This document shows positions 1-7,430 of a stretch of DNA of 11,360 bases, piece after piece. The notes below the pieces were generated by a model. The model was not told the origin of the DNA, searched no databases, and was given only the letters and a program-made list of their open reading frames with translations. The position numbers were made by a program, and so were the translations under genes. The first letter of the stretch is position 1. The number at the start of each line of letters is the position of its first letter. Source of the DNA: Nitrospirota bacterium (lineage in GTDB: Bacteria > Nitrospirota > Nitrospiria > Nitrospirales > Nitrospiraceae); NCBI GenBank assembly GCA_016195505.1, contig JACPZN010000122.1, positions 1 through 11,360 of the forward strand. Reading direction: 5' to 3'.

Positions 1-1803
1 ATCGTCCGAGCCGCCCGACAGGTAGGGCAGCCTATTTTCTATTCCACCGCGATCATCGTCGTGGCCTTCGTGCCGCTCTTTACGATGACCGGCGTCCCGG
101 GGAAAATCTTTGCACCCATGTCCATCACCTACGGGTTTGCCTTGCTGGGCGCACTCTTGATGGCGTTCACCCTTGCCCCGGTGCTCTGTTCGTTTCTCTT
201 GCGAGGGCCGATCAGCGAGGTCGATACGTCGGTGGTCCGCATCGCCCGCACGATGTATTTACGAATCGTCATGTGGGCACTGGAGCATCGAACCATCGTG
301 GTCGGGTTTGCGGCAGCACTGGTGATTGTGACCTTCGTGGCACTTCAATCCCTTGGCGGAGAATTCATGCCGGCGTTGGAGGAGGGAAACTTGTGGGTTA
401 GAGCCACGATGCCAGTCGACATCTCGTTCGATCAGGCCGACCGCCTGACGAGCGAAATTCGGCGGCTGTTCCGGCAGTCGCCGGAGGTGGATACCATTGT
501 ATCGCAACTGGGGCGCCCCGACGATGGCACTGATCCGACCAGTTTTTTCAACGGCGAGTTTCTCGCAAATCTCAAATCTCAGTCGGAATGGCGTCCAGGA
601 CTGACTAAAGACGCTCTCATTGAAGAGATTGAACGCCGTTTGAAAGCGATACCCGGTGTCATCTTCAATTTCTCGCAGGTGATTCAAGACAATGTCGAAG
701 AGGCGATGTCGGGGGTGAAGGGCGAGAACTCGATCAAACTATTCGGCACCGATTTAAAAGCCATGGAGGCCAAGGCGGTTGAGATCGAATCTGTGATGAG
801 AGGTATCCATGGGGTGAAAGATTTGGGCATTTTTCGGTTGGTCGGTCAGCCAAACTTGCTGATCCAAGTCGATCGAGAAGCGAGTGCACGGTACGGATTG
901 CAGGTTTCTGATGTGAATGCGGTGGTCCAGGCCGCCGTTGGCGGACAGGCGGTCACGAAGGTGTATGAAGGGGAACGCCTCTTTGACCTCGTGGTCAGGT
1001 TTCTTCCGGAGTATCGACAGGATGTGGAGTCCATCGGCAACATATTAGTAAGTACCCCGGATGGTGTCCGTATCCCCCTCAAACAAGTAGCGAACATTAC
1101 GACGCAGACCGGAGCCTTTATCATTTATCGTGAGAACAACGAACGCTACATCCCCATCAAGTTCAGCGTGCGTGACCGCGATCTTCAAAGTACGGTGGAG
1201 GAAGCGCAGAAGAAATTGGCAGGTCAGGTCCAATTGCCGGAGCGCTATCGCATGGAGTGGGCCGGGCAGTATGATCAACTCAAAGAAGAGCAGAAGCGGT
1301 TGGCGAAGATCGTGCCCGTTAGCTTGGTCATCATTCTCATATTGCTCTATACGACCTTCGGTTCGCTGAAGAATGCGTTGCTGGTGTTGGCCACCGTGCC
1401 ATTTGCGCTGGTTGGCGGGGTGCTGTCCTTGGTGGCGACCCACACTCACTTTAGCATCTCGGCTGCGGTGGGGGTCATCTCGACGTTGGGAGTGGCCATT
1501 TTAGGCGGGGTCTTGTTAATCTCCCGTATAGAAGAATTTCGACGGACGGGGCTTGATTTGCGGCAGGCGGTGATGCGTGGCACCGATGTCCAGATGCGGC
1601 CGATTCTGATGGCAACATTGGGTGCGGCCATCGGATTGCTGCCCGCGTCCCTGGCGACCGGCATTGGGTCGCAGGCGCAGAAGCCATTGGCGCGAGTGGT
1701 GGTCGGCGGAATGCTGACGGCGGCCTTCTTGATTCTGGTCGTGTTGCCGGTGTTGTATGAAATCGTGCACCGACGGGGCGCTGCTAGGGATGAAGAACAG
1801 TAG
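1..1803 (+). CDS. Heavy-metal efflux RND transporter, CzcA/CusA type (C-terminal part)
   Basis: The reading frame is open from the first base of the window, so the N-terminal part of a protein of usually about 1,030 residues lies outside and about 600 residues are visible. It is the inner-membrane proton/substrate antiporter of a tripartite efflux complex exporting metal cations. In order one sees two membrane helices (to about position 200), a short cytoplasmic link, a helix after HRTIVVG, the second periplasmic porter/docking region starting at GEFMPALEEGNLW (from about position 357), and a last helix bundle from VPVSLVIILILL (about 1315) to the end. The motif MRPILMATLGAAIGLLPASL and the following GIGSQAQKPLARVVVGG match the penultimate helix region of the HME-RND family. 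Which metal it exports cannot be told from this half. The adaptor and outer-membrane partners are not in the window. Stop TAG at 1801-1803. Confidence 0.9.
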   Translation: MVRAARQVGQPIFYSTAIIVVAFVPLFTMTGVPGKIFAPMSITYGFALLGALLMAFTLAPVLCSFLLRGPISEVDTSVVRIARTMYLRIVMWALEHRTIVVGFAAALVIVTFVALQSLGGEFMPALEEGNLWVRATMPVDISFDQADRLTSEIRRLFRQSPEVDTIVSQLGRPDDGTDPTSFFNGEFLANLKSQSEWRPGLTKDALIEEIERRLKAIPGVIFNFSQVIQDNVEEAMSGVKGENSIKLFGTDLKAMEAKAVEIESVMRGIHGVKDLGIFRLVGQPNLLIQVDREASARYGLQVSDVNAVVQAAVGGQAVTKVYEGERLFDLVVRFLPEYRQDVESIGNILVSTPDGVRIPLKQVANITTQTGAFIIYRENNERYIPIKFSVRDRDLQSTVEEAQKKLAGQVQLPERYRMEWAGQYDQLKEEQKRLAKIVPVSLVIILILLYTTFGSLKNALLVLATVPFALVGGVLSLVATHTHFSISAAVGVISTLGVAILGGVLLISRIEEFRRTGLDLRQAVMRGTDVQMRPILMATLGAAIGLLPASLATGIGSQAQKPLARVVVGGMLTAAFLILVVLPVLYEIVHRRGAARDEEQ

Positions 1804-1832
1804 ATCTAGGGCGGTTGATGTAAGCTAAGGCG

Positions 1833-2651
1833 ATGAAAGGTTCAAACATCGTGAATAAGTGTCAAACGAGTGGGATCGCGGTCATTCTTACATTGAGCTT
1901 GGTGGGAGGAGTAAAGACATCCTCTGGATGGACGGACCAAACGGCACGCGTATGGCCGGTCCAGATGCCCTACGAAGCTCCGCCGACAAGTCAGGATGTG
2001 CCCGATGTGTCTGTTCCCCCGAATAAGAATCCGCTGAGTCCCGAGGAGCTTAAGCGGGCGGAGGCCTTGTTGCCGTTGCTGGAAGGGAGGCAGGAATTCT
2101 GGGCGATGGGTGAGTTCGTGCATCTGGGGGAGCCGGCCGTTCCGGTCCTGGTCAAGGCTCTGACCATGCCGAGCCCACGAATCCGCTACAATGCGATTGA
2201 AACCCTGTCGATGATGAATGGTGTCTGGGGAGTTCCTGCGCTTCTCACCACCGCCAAAGAGCCTAACGAAGTTCCTCGTGTGCGTGAACATGCGTTGCGA
2301 GTAGCGATTCGTCTGGATCCGGCCAAGACACCGGAGGCGATCGAGGTGATGGCCAAAGACCTGAATCCTTCGGTCAGGAAAGCCGCGGGGTTCGAGGCTC
2401 GGTACGTGCGGCAAAAAACCGTCATCCCTATCTTGATTCCGATGGTGAGCGATGACGAACGCTTTGTCGCATTGTCGGCGTTACACTCTCTGTGGATCTT
2501 GACGCGCCATGAAACCGAGTTTCACGATTGGGACACGTCGACGAAGCAGGATCGTGTAGCCTGGTCGAGCGAATGGGCCGAGTGGTGGGCCGCCAACAAA
2601 GATGTTTTTGAGATTCCGGAGCCGCAGCGATCCAAACGAGGCTCGCAGTAG
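1833..2651 (+). CDS. Exported HEAT-repeat protein
   Basis: A 272-residue protein that I recognise only by architecture. The N-terminus has a basic start and a hydrophobic core (GIAVILTLSLVGGV, residues 14-27), consistent with a signal peptide. A proline-rich linker follows (about 45-70). Residues 75-225 hold about four helical repeats of HEAT/PBS-lyase style (for example EPAVPVLVKAL, RIRYNAIETL, VRKAAGFEARYV, ERFVALSALHSL). The tryptophan-rich end (WSSEWAEWWAANKDVF, about 244-259) closes similar repeat proteins. HEAT repeats mediate protein binding, and no catalytic residues are evident. The ATG at 1833 has only a poor upstream purine stretch; a GTG at 1851, ten bases after AAAGG, would give a shorter, equally good signal peptide. 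It lies 29 bases after the RND gene on the same strand and may be co-transcribed, but a functional link to metal efflux is only inference. Confidence 0.75.
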   Translation: MKGSNIVNKCQTSGIAVILTLSLVGGVKTSSGWTDQTARVWPVQMPYEAPPTSQDVPDVSVPPNKNPLSPEELKRAEALLPLLEGRQEFWAMGEFVHLGEPAVPVLVKALTMPSPRIRYNAIETLSMMNGVWGVPALLTTAKEPNEVPRVREHALRVAIRLDPAKTPEAIEVMAKDLNPSVRKAAGFEARYVRQKTVIPILIPMVSDDERFVALSALHSLWILTRHETEFHDWDTSTKQDRVAWSSEWAEWWAANKDVFEIPEPQRSKRGSQ

Positions 2652-2698
2652 CACGGAAAGGCGGGAAGTTGCGGGCGGAGAGAGCCCTGTGTTACCTA

Positions 2699-2704
2699 TA
2701 TAAT
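2699..2704 (+). promoter_or_regulatory. Candidate -10 box upstream of peptide deformylase
   Basis: A perfect TATAAT lies 19 bases before the def start codon, in the 72-base gap after the HEAT-repeat gene. No good -35 hexamer occurs at 16-18 bases upstream. If used, the 5' leader would be only about a dozen bases and would carry no Shine-Dalgarno sequence, which matches the absence of one before the ATG. Confidence 0.4.
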
Positions 2705-2723
2705 CAAAACCTTAGACTCAGCC

Positions 2724-3248
2724 ATGCTCAAAATCGCCAAGCTCGGAAATCCTATCCTGCGCAAGATCGCTGCTCCTGTCGATCCTCGCGAGATTAAGTC
2801 TGTGGAGTTGCAGCGGTTGATCGATGAGATGTTTGAAACGATGTACGACGAACCTGGAATTGGGCTGGCTGCGCCTCAAGTCTCCCGCTCGATTCAATTG
2901 ACTGTGATGGGGTGCAAAGGGGAAGATGGGTTCCCTGAAACCGTCCTCATTAATCCCTCAATTCTGTACTATGGTCCGGAACAGGTGGAAAACTGGGAAG
3001 GATGTCTCAGCGTGGATGGGCTGAGAGGAAAAGTCACCAGGCCATCGTTGGTGCGGGTGAAGGGGTTGGATCGAAGCGGTAAGCCCCTCGATTTCGAAGC
3101 AACGGGGCTCTATGCCGTCTGCATCCAGCACGAGTTGGACCATTTAGTCGGAAAAGTCTTCCTCGATCGTATGACGGATCTCTCGACGCTGACTCAGCTC
3201 CATGAATTCTCACAATACTGGCAAAAAGAGCCGACGAGCGTAATCTAA
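2724..3248 (+). CDS. def: Peptide deformylase
   Basis: A 174-residue cytoplasmic metalloenzyme that removes the formyl group from the N-terminal methionine of new proteins. All three family motifs are present and in order: GIGLAAPQ (residues 45-52), EGCLS (92-96, metal ligand Cys94), and QHELDH (135-140, metal ligands His136 and His140, catalytic Glu137). Length and start are typical of the family (MLKIAKLGNPILR at the N-terminus). The usual partner gene, methionyl-tRNA formyltransferase, is not beside it; instead an ABC exporter starts 22 bases downstream, probably in the same transcript. No Shine-Dalgarno sequence is visible before the ATG. Confidence 0.96.
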   Translation: MLKIAKLGNPILRKIAAPVDPREIKSVELQRLIDEMFETMYDEPGIGLAAPQVSRSIQLTVMGCKGEDGFPETVLINPSILYYGPEQVENWEGCLSVDGLRGKVTRPSLVRVKGLDRSGKPLDFEATGLYAVCIQHELDHLVGKVFLDRMTDLSTLTQLHEFSQYWQKEPTSVI

Positions 3249-3270
3249 AGCATCCCCTGATCGACTATTT

Positions 3271-4995
3271 GTGAAATCTCTCCTTCGTGTCCTGCGCTAC
3301 CTTCGACCTCACCGCGGTCTTGCTTGCACGACCCTTGTGTGTGCGGCATGTGCTACGGCCATGGAACTGGTTCCTCCCTGGGTGATCAAGATTGTCATCG
3401 ACGACGTGATTCAGGCCAAGCAAGCTGCGTTGCTTCCCTGGGTTTTGGGCCTGCTGGTCGGGGCCTATGTGCTGAAAAACCTGTTTGCCTCGCTGAGAGT
3501 CCGGTTCAACAATCAGCTTGAACAGACTGTGGTACACGATCTGCGCCGGCATATCTTTGCCGCGCTGCAACGCCTCTCCATCAATTACTTTGAGAATCGG
3601 TCGACCGGCGAAATCATGTCGCGGGTGACGAACGATACCGAACACGTCGAGCGGATTTTCATCGACGGACTGGAGGGTGTCTTGACGGCGTCATTGACCC
3701 TCATCGGGATCACGATCATGCTGTTTACACTCAATTGGAAACTGGCCGCTCTATCGCTTCTGCCGATTCCGCTTCTCATGCTGTCGGCGAGCTGGTTTAC
3801 CTCGAAGGTGCATGGTTACTACCACGAGATCAGAAAGAGTTCTGCCGAACTGAGCAGTTACCTACAAGACGGATTGTCCGGCATCAGAGAAACGATGGGC
3901 TTTGCGCAGCAGACATTTGAACAGGCGCGGTTCGACCGGTTGAGCAGAGCCTACAGCGACACGAATTTGAAGGCCATGGTGCTGTGGTCGCTCTATTCAC
4001 CGGGGATGATTCTTCTTGCCAGCCTGGGAACCGTGTTGATCCTCTGGTATGGAGCCGGTGAGGTATTAGAGGGTCGGCTGACGCTTGGCGAGCTTGTGCT
4101 GTTTCTGTCCTATCTGGCTCTGTTCTATGTTCCCATCAACCAGATTCACTCCGTGAATCACATGTTGCAGCATGCGTTGGCGGCGAGCGACCGGGTGTTC
4201 GAAGTGCTGGACGCGGTTCCAGATGTGACAGACCGGCCCGGCGTGGTCGCCCCGCTACATCGGATGCGTGGAGAGGTTCGGTTCGAGCGGGTACAGTTTC
4301 ACTATCGTCCTGATGTGCCGGTACTCAAGAACCTCTCGGTCTCTGCCTCGGCCGGGGAGCGTGTGGCACTGGTGGGACCGAGCGGGGCTGGGAAGAGCAC
4401 CCTGCTTAAGTTGTTGATGCGGTTCTATGACGTCCAAGACGGGGCAGTCTTGATTGACGGACGAGATATTCGTGATCTGCCTGTGGCCTATCTGCGTCGG
4501 CAGATCGGTTTTGTGCAACAAGAACCGTTCTTGTTCAATGGGACCGTGCGGGAGAATATTCTGTACGGCGATTTGAGCGCAGGCCAAGATCGTCTTGAAG
4601 CGGCGGCGCGAGCTTCGCGGGCACACGAGTTCATCGTGGCGCTTCCGGAAGGCTATGACACCTGGATCGGCGAGCGGGGTGTCAAGCTGTCGGTGGGTCA
4701 AAAACAACGGGTGTCGATCGCTCGGGTGTTGTTGAAAGATCCTCCCATTGTGATTTTTGACGAGGCGACCTCCAATATTGACACGGAAACGGAAATGAAG
4801 ATCCGCGAGGCTTTAGCGGAACTGACCAGAGGGCGAACCACCTTCATTATCGCCCATCGATTATCCACGCTCCACGATGTGGATCGGATCCTTGTGATAG
4901 ATGGAGGCCGGCTAGTGGAGGATGGCCGGCACGATGAGCTGCTTCGTCGCGGAGGGGTTTACGCCGGTTTGTATGAGGCGCAGTTCCAGGTGTGA
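3271..4995 (+). CDS. Type I ABC exporter, MsbA-like (fused permease and ATPase)
   Basis: A 574-residue half-transporter expected to work as a homodimer in the inner membrane. The N-terminal half holds about six membrane segments (for example residues 19-40, 52-72, 133-170 and 245-290) with the conserved coupling region NYFENRSTGEIMSRVTND (about 108-125). The C-terminal half is the ATPase: Walker A GPSGAGKST (369-377), signature LSVGQ (473-477), Walker B IVIFDEATS (493-501) with catalytic Glu498, and the H-loop His529. The family includes the lipid A-core flippase MsbA and many drug and lipid exporters. The substrate cannot be assigned: no lpxK or other lipopolysaccharide gene is adjacent. The start is GTG (frame begins MKSLLRVLRYLRPH), 22 bases after def, with no clear Shine-Dalgarno. 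Confidence 0.92.
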   Translation: MKSLLRVLRYLRPHRGLACTTLVCAACATAMELVPPWVIKIVIDDVIQAKQAALLPWVLGLLVGAYVLKNLFASLRVRFNNQLEQTVVHDLRRHIFAALQRLSINYFENRSTGEIMSRVTNDTEHVERIFIDGLEGVLTASLTLIGITIMLFTLNWKLAALSLLPIPLLMLSASWFTSKVHGYYHEIRKSSAELSSYLQDGLSGIRETMGFAQQTFEQARFDRLSRAYSDTNLKAMVLWSLYSPGMILLASLGTVLILWYGAGEVLEGRLTLGELVLFLSYLALFYVPINQIHSVNHMLQHALAASDRVFEVLDAVPDVTDRPGVVAPLHRMRGEVRFERVQFHYRPDVPVLKNLSVSASAGERVALVGPSGAGKSTLLKLLMRFYDVQDGAVLIDGRDIRDLPVAYLRRQIGFVQQEPFLFNGTVRENILYGDLSAGQDRLEAAARASRAHEFIVALPEGYDTWIGERGVKLSVGQKQRVSIARVLLKDPPIVIFDEATSNIDTETEMKIREALAELTRGRTTFIIAHRLSTLHDVDRILVIDGGRLVEDGRHDELLRRGGVYAGLYEAQFQV

Positions 4996-5016
4996 TGGAT
5001 GTCTCTCCTTGGTTGG

Positions 5017-5046
5017 TTGCGGCTGCGGACGGAAGGCCGGTATACT
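5017..5046 (+). promoter_or_regulatory. Candidate sigma-70-type promoter for the small Cys-rich genes
   Basis: TTGCGG (5017-5022) and TATACT (5041-5046) are separated by 18 bases, in the 89-base gap after the ABC exporter. The -10 box matches five of six consensus positions and the -35 three. Transcription would start near 5053, about 30 bases before the ATG at 5085. This would make the two small genes a separate unit from def and the exporter. Confidence 0.45.
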
Positions 5047-5084
5047 CCCTGTGGAAAGTTAACAAGAACTGAGTGTGATGCGCG

Positions 5085-5279
5085 ATGGTGCTGATTTATG
5101 AGAGTGACCCTCTGGATGATGAGCATTCAAGGGGGAGTTTTTACCATGTCTGTCGAGGGCGGATCGATCGCACACCATTGAACGTGCCTGAGTCTGATCG
5201 TCCCTATGAGTGCGAGCAGTGCGGGGTTGACCTCGAGGCAGAAGACTTTTTTATGGCCCTTCAAAAAGGATCGGTCTAG
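5085..5279 (+). CDS. Small Cys/His protein, possible zinc ribbon
   Basis: A 64-residue acidic protein that I do not recognise. It has an HxC pair (His21, Cys23) and a CxxC pair (Cys43, Cys46, in YECEQCGVDL), a spacing that could bind one zinc ion. There is no signal peptide or membrane segment, so it is probably cytoplasmic. It sits behind a candidate promoter and is followed 52 bases later by another small cysteine-pair protein, so the two may form a unit. The ribosome-binding site is weak (GAGTG, about nine bases before the ATG). A real gene is supported by the promoter, the ordered cysteines and the lack of any competing gene on either strand, but its shortness leaves doubt. Confidence 0.55.
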   Translation: MVLIYESDPLDDEHSRGSFYHVCRGRIDRTPLNVPESDRPYECEQCGVDLEAEDFFMALQKGSV

Positions 5280-5331
5280 CCAGATGGCGGGGAGCGCCGG
5301 AAGAAAAACAGTGGGCGTCTCGAGGGGCCTG

Positions 5332-5493
5332 ATGATGCTGTGCGAAACCTGTCATGCCCTGGTGATGAATGAGGAACTTACTGACGAGAAAAGCTTCGTT
5401 GCAAACCACGACGTCCTCTTTGATCTGATCTGTCTGGGCTGTACCGACATCAATCGCCCCCTCATCGACGACATGGGGGGCAGTGGCGAGTAA
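5332..5493 (+). CDS. Small four-cysteine zinc-ribbon-like protein
   Basis: A 53-residue protein with two CxxC knuckles, CETC (residues 4-7) and CLGC (34-37), about 26 residues apart, as in zinc ribbons. No family was recognised and no function is claimed. The frame is open from further upstream (ATG at 5284, and earlier at 5206 inside the preceding gene), but the ATG pair at 5332 and 5335 is preferred. GAGGGG lies just before it at 5322-5327, and the sequence upstream of it is low-complexity and basic, unlike the acidic core. The 5284 start would add 16 residues. The gene ends at the convergent spacer facing the sulfur locus. It may be co-expressed with the Cys/His protein upstream. Confidence 0.5.
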   Translation: MMLCETCHALVMNEELTDEKSFVANHDVLFDLICLGCTDINRPLIDDMGGSGE

Positions 5494-5715
5494 ATCTTCC
5501 CATTTCCTTCTCCCATCGCAAAGCGGGTAGTTGAAGTTTTGGGAGGCACGGTGCCCCACGAATGTTATGCGGTAACGCATCACATCAGGCCTCGATGCAT
5601 TAACGGCCCCTGTTTGGACGCCTTACTTCGAACGTTAGATCGATTGAGGCAGGGTAGCTTGACGAGATGCTGGGAAGCTCGGAGTGGCGGATCTGACTGA
5701 GTCGTCGTCCTGAAG
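5494..5715. other. Convergent spacer without a recognised feature
   Basis: This stretch separates the end of the plus-strand genes from the end of the minus-strand pseudogene. I see no convincing reading frame and no GC-rich hairpin with a T run on either strand. The only structures noted are a small ATGCG/CGCAT stem with a GTAA loop (5567-5580) and the 11-base palindrome GGCACGGTGCC (5544-5554). Neither looks like a terminator. Confidence 0.5.
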
Positions 5716-5951
5716 CTATTTACACTCTTTCCCGTTGTAGTACATGCAGGTCGATTCGCCGGATTTGACCTTCCACGTTTTGATCAGCGGCGCCTTGCCA
5801 TCTCCTCGCATCTCGACGACGAAATCCACCAATCCTGAAATGGGCAGCTTCTCAATGTGCGGTTGTCTTCAGCGGAAACGGTTGTGACAGATACCGCAGC
5901 TACGAAGAGAAAACAAGACAGGGCAAGGACGAATCGACGAAGGTCACGCAT
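5716..5951 (-). pseudogene. Small secreted protein with a frameshift
   Basis: Reading the minus strand from an ATG at 5951 gives a clear signal peptide (MRDLRRFVLALS..., ending near TTVSA|ED, about residue 27). The frame then runs through unlikely sequence to an early stop. From about position 5863 a different frame continues sensibly (EKLPISGLVDFVVEMRGDGK, then a C-terminus with two cysteines, STCMYYNGKECK) and ends with TAG at 5716-5718. The total length is one base short of a whole number of codons, so a single lost base near GACAACCGC, perhaps from an A run, repairs it to a 78-residue secreted protein. A good ribosome-binding site (GAGGAG, eight bases before the ATG) shows this was a real gene. 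It may be a true inactivation or a sequencing error. No family was recognised. Confidence 0.65.
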
Positions 5952-5985
5952 GCTCTACACTCCTCGGCTCAGAATGATTTTTTCT

Positions 5986-6014
5986 ATGTTATCGCATCTC
6001 GTTAAAAAGAACAA
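5986..6014 (-). promoter_or_regulatory. Candidate promoter for the small secreted protein
   Basis: On the minus strand TTGTTC (6014-6009) and TAACAT (5991-5986) are 17 bases apart, in the 80-base gap between the end of the JAMM peptidase gene and the start of the secreted-protein gene. Both boxes are only partial matches. No terminator hairpin for the sulfur operon is visible in the same gap, so read-through is also possible. Confidence 0.3.
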
Positions 6015-6031
6015 AACTGCAAAATGACGGA

Positions 6032-6571
6032 TTACTGAACCACAACATCTGCTTTCATAACCCGCCCCGCTTTGATCCAATACGTTTTGACGTCCGGTTC
6101 TTCGTGCATAAGCGAGACAAGGAGATAGGCAGGGGTCGGCAGGTTGATCTTGGGCCAGATCTCTTCGTAGTCGGTGGCGATTTTGATGTCGGTGACTGAG
6201 GGGCGCGCAGGATCGTGAGGGTGAGAATGGTAGACGACTTGGAGATCCAGGCCCTGGTTGCGCATGTCTTTCTTGGCGGCCGAAAAGTCCTGCATGTCCA
6301 TCACAAAGGCAATTTCTGCGCGTTCGGCCGGCGATAGTCTTTCCAAATGCGCCACTTTGGCCGGATCGAACGAGGACAGGTTCTGGGCACCATCCAGCGC
6401 CACGATATTCTTAATGCGATACATGCGGGTAACAACGCCTTTGGTACCGGCCAGAAGCCCGCAACACTCGTGGGGAGCCAGTTCCCTCGCGTGCGCAATC
6501 ATGTCGTTGAGAATGTATTGGGGAATGACGAGGTCCGCCACGTTAGATCGTGCAGGTGACAGTGTAGTCAC
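6032..6571 (-). CDS. mec: JAMM/MPN+ metallopeptidase, Mec+ (M67) family
   Basis: A 179-residue zinc peptidase, about the usual size for stand-alone bacterial JAMM enzymes. The full active-site set is present: Glu35 in PHECCGLLAG, and H-x-H-x10-D as His115, His117 and Asp128 in YHSHPHDPARPSVTDIK. In M. tuberculosis the homologue Mec+ cuts newly made cysteine off the carrier CysO; related enzymes trim extra residues from ThiS-like carriers. Here it closes the sulfur operon and overlaps the intact E1 gene by 29 bases. Two jobs are plausible: releasing amino-acid products from the GG-ended carrier, and removing the last Gln of the ThiS-like carrier. The start is uncertain: GTG at 6571 has AGGGA about nine bases upstream, while GTG at 6541, just after the E1 stop, would give the shorter N-terminus typical of the family. 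Confidence 0.93.
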   Translation of the reverse strand: MTTLSPARSNVADLVIPQYILNDMIAHARELAPHECCGLLAGTKGVVTRMYRIKNIVALDGAQNLSSFDPAKVAHLERLSPAERAEIAFVMDMQDFSAAKKDMRNQGLDLQVVYHSHPHDPARPSVTDIKIATDYEEIWPKINLPTPAYLLVSLMHEEPDVKTYWIKAGRVMKADVVVQ

Positions 6572-7346
6572 TGCTGAGATCCCTAATCTTGGGATTAGGC
6601 CCGCAGAGAGGGCAGGCAGGATCCTTTGGCCGGCCGACTTTCCTGAATTTCATGTCGAGCGCGTCGTAGATCAGCAGCTTATTGGCGATGGTTTCGCCGA
6701 TCCCGAGAATTTCCTTGATGGCTTCGGATGCCTGCAGAATGCCCATGGTGCCAGCCAGCACGCCCAGCACGCCTGCTTCCTGGCAGTTGGGGACCAGTCC
6801 GGCCGGGGGTGGTTCCGGGTACAGGCAGCGGTAGCAAGGGTACCCCTCGTGGGGCTTAATCGTGGTTAGCTGCCCCTCGAAGCGAAACATACTGGCGGAC
6901 ACCAGCGTCTTCTTCGCAAAAAAACAGGCGTCGTTCACCAAAAAACGAGTCGTGAAGTTATCGGAGCCGTCGAGAACAATGTCGTATTGGGAGACAAGGG
7001 GCAGAATGTTGTCGGCATCCACCAACTGATGATAGGTGTTGATGATGATCTCTGGATTGATGGCCGACAGGGTCCTCCTGCCTGATTCAACCTTCGCCTG
7101 TCCGACTGTTGCGGTCGAGTGCATGATCTGCCGCTGCAGATTCGAAAGATCAACGACATCGCCATCGACTAATCCGATCGTCCCGATGCCGGCGGCGGCG
7201 AGATAGAGCCCGGCTGGAGAACCCAGACCGCCCGCGCCGATCAACAAGACCTTCGCCCTATTCAGCTTGAGCTGGCCTTTCCCCCCGACGTCTTGGAGGA
7301 TGATATGCCGGCTGTAGCGCTGAATCTGTTGTTCGGTGAGTTCCAT
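6543..7346 (-). CDS. moeB: E1-like carrier-activating enzyme, ThiF/MoeB family (intact copy)
   Basis: A 267-residue adenylyltransferase that uses ATP to activate the C-terminal glycine of a ubiquitin-like sulfur carrier. Visible motifs are the nucleotide loop GAGGLGS (37-43), DGDVVDLSNLQRQ (61-73), the catalytic Asp129 in DGSDNF, zinc cysteines CYRC (171, 174) and CPLC (245, 248), and Cys188 in the NCQEAG segment, which corresponds to the mobile cysteine of ThiF/MoeB. There is no C-terminal rhodanese domain, unlike M. tuberculosis MoeZ, so a separate sulfur donor is needed. It resembles the broken copy at 9220-10001 closely throughout. The ATG at 7346 has no Shine-Dalgarno; the seven bases upstream are followed by a heptad-repeat element. 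The likely partner is the CysO-like carrier, and perhaps also the ThiS-like one. The symbol is by family only; a role in molybdopterin synthesis is not implied. Confidence 0.93.
   Translation of the reverse strand: MELTEQQIQRYSRHIILQDVGGKGQLKLNRAKVLLIGAGGLGSPAGLYLAAAGIGTIGLVDGDVVDLSNLQRQIMHSTATVGQAKVESGRRTLSAINPEIIINTYHQLVDADNILPLVSQYDIVLDGSDNFTTRFLVNDACFFAKKTLVSASMFRFEGQLTTIKPHEGYPCYRCLYPEPPPAGLVPNCQEAGVLGVLAGTMGILQASEAIKEILGIGETIANKLLIYDALDMKFRKVGRPKDPACPLCGPNPKIRDLSSDYTVTCTI
6582..6599 (-). promoter_or_regulatory. Small hairpin near the E1/JAMM gene junction
   Basis: CCTAATC and GATTAGG form a perfect 7-base stem with a 4-base loop, inside the last codons of the E1 gene and 11 bases upstream of the GTG at 6571. 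In the mRNA it could partly cover the AGGGA ribosome-binding site of the JAMM gene and so tune its translation. It also encodes the conserved-looking PNPKI residues, so it may be coincidental. Confidence 0.3.
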
Positions 7347-7353
7347 GCGTTAC

Positions 7354-7425
7354 CGTGACGGGTGATGCGTGAGGCGTGACGAGTTGGGCAGAGTTTCTTT
7401 GTTCCTCCAGCTTGTCACTCGTCAC
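7354..7425. repeat. Heptad inverted-repeat element A, upstream of the intact E1 gene
   Basis: The 84-base gap between the NIL gene and the intact E1 gene holds four 7-base units of the form NGTGAYG in tandem (7354-7381, third unit CGTGAGG) followed by AG. Two units of complementary type (TTGTCAC, TCGTCAC; 7412-7425) lie on the other side. The arms CGTGACGAG (7375-7383) and CTCGTCACG (7418-7426) pair perfectly over nine bases. The left array ends seven bases from the E1 start codon. The same arrangement occurs at 10009-10093. Confidence 0.8.
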
Positions 7426-7430
7426 GTCTC

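Noticed and set aside
1842..2414. 190-codon open frame on the minus strand
   Set aside because: It lies wholly opposite the HEAT-repeat gene, has no ribosome-binding site or recognisable motif, and has the amino-acid make-up of an antisense shadow.
5544..5580. Bidirectional terminator between the convergent genes
   Set aside because: The palindrome GGCACGGTGCC and the ATGCG/CGCAT stem are short and neither is followed by a T run on either strand.
5595..5645. Possible integron attC site (GTTAGAT matching the GTTRRRY core, with a nearby CATTAAC)
   Set aside because: The left core does not fit RYYYAAC, the inner arms do not pair, the span is too short, and no integrase or cassette array is present.
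6258..6869. 203-codon open frame on the plus strand
   Set aside because: It covers the JAMM and E1 genes in antisense; both of those have complete catalytic motifs, so this frame is a shadow.
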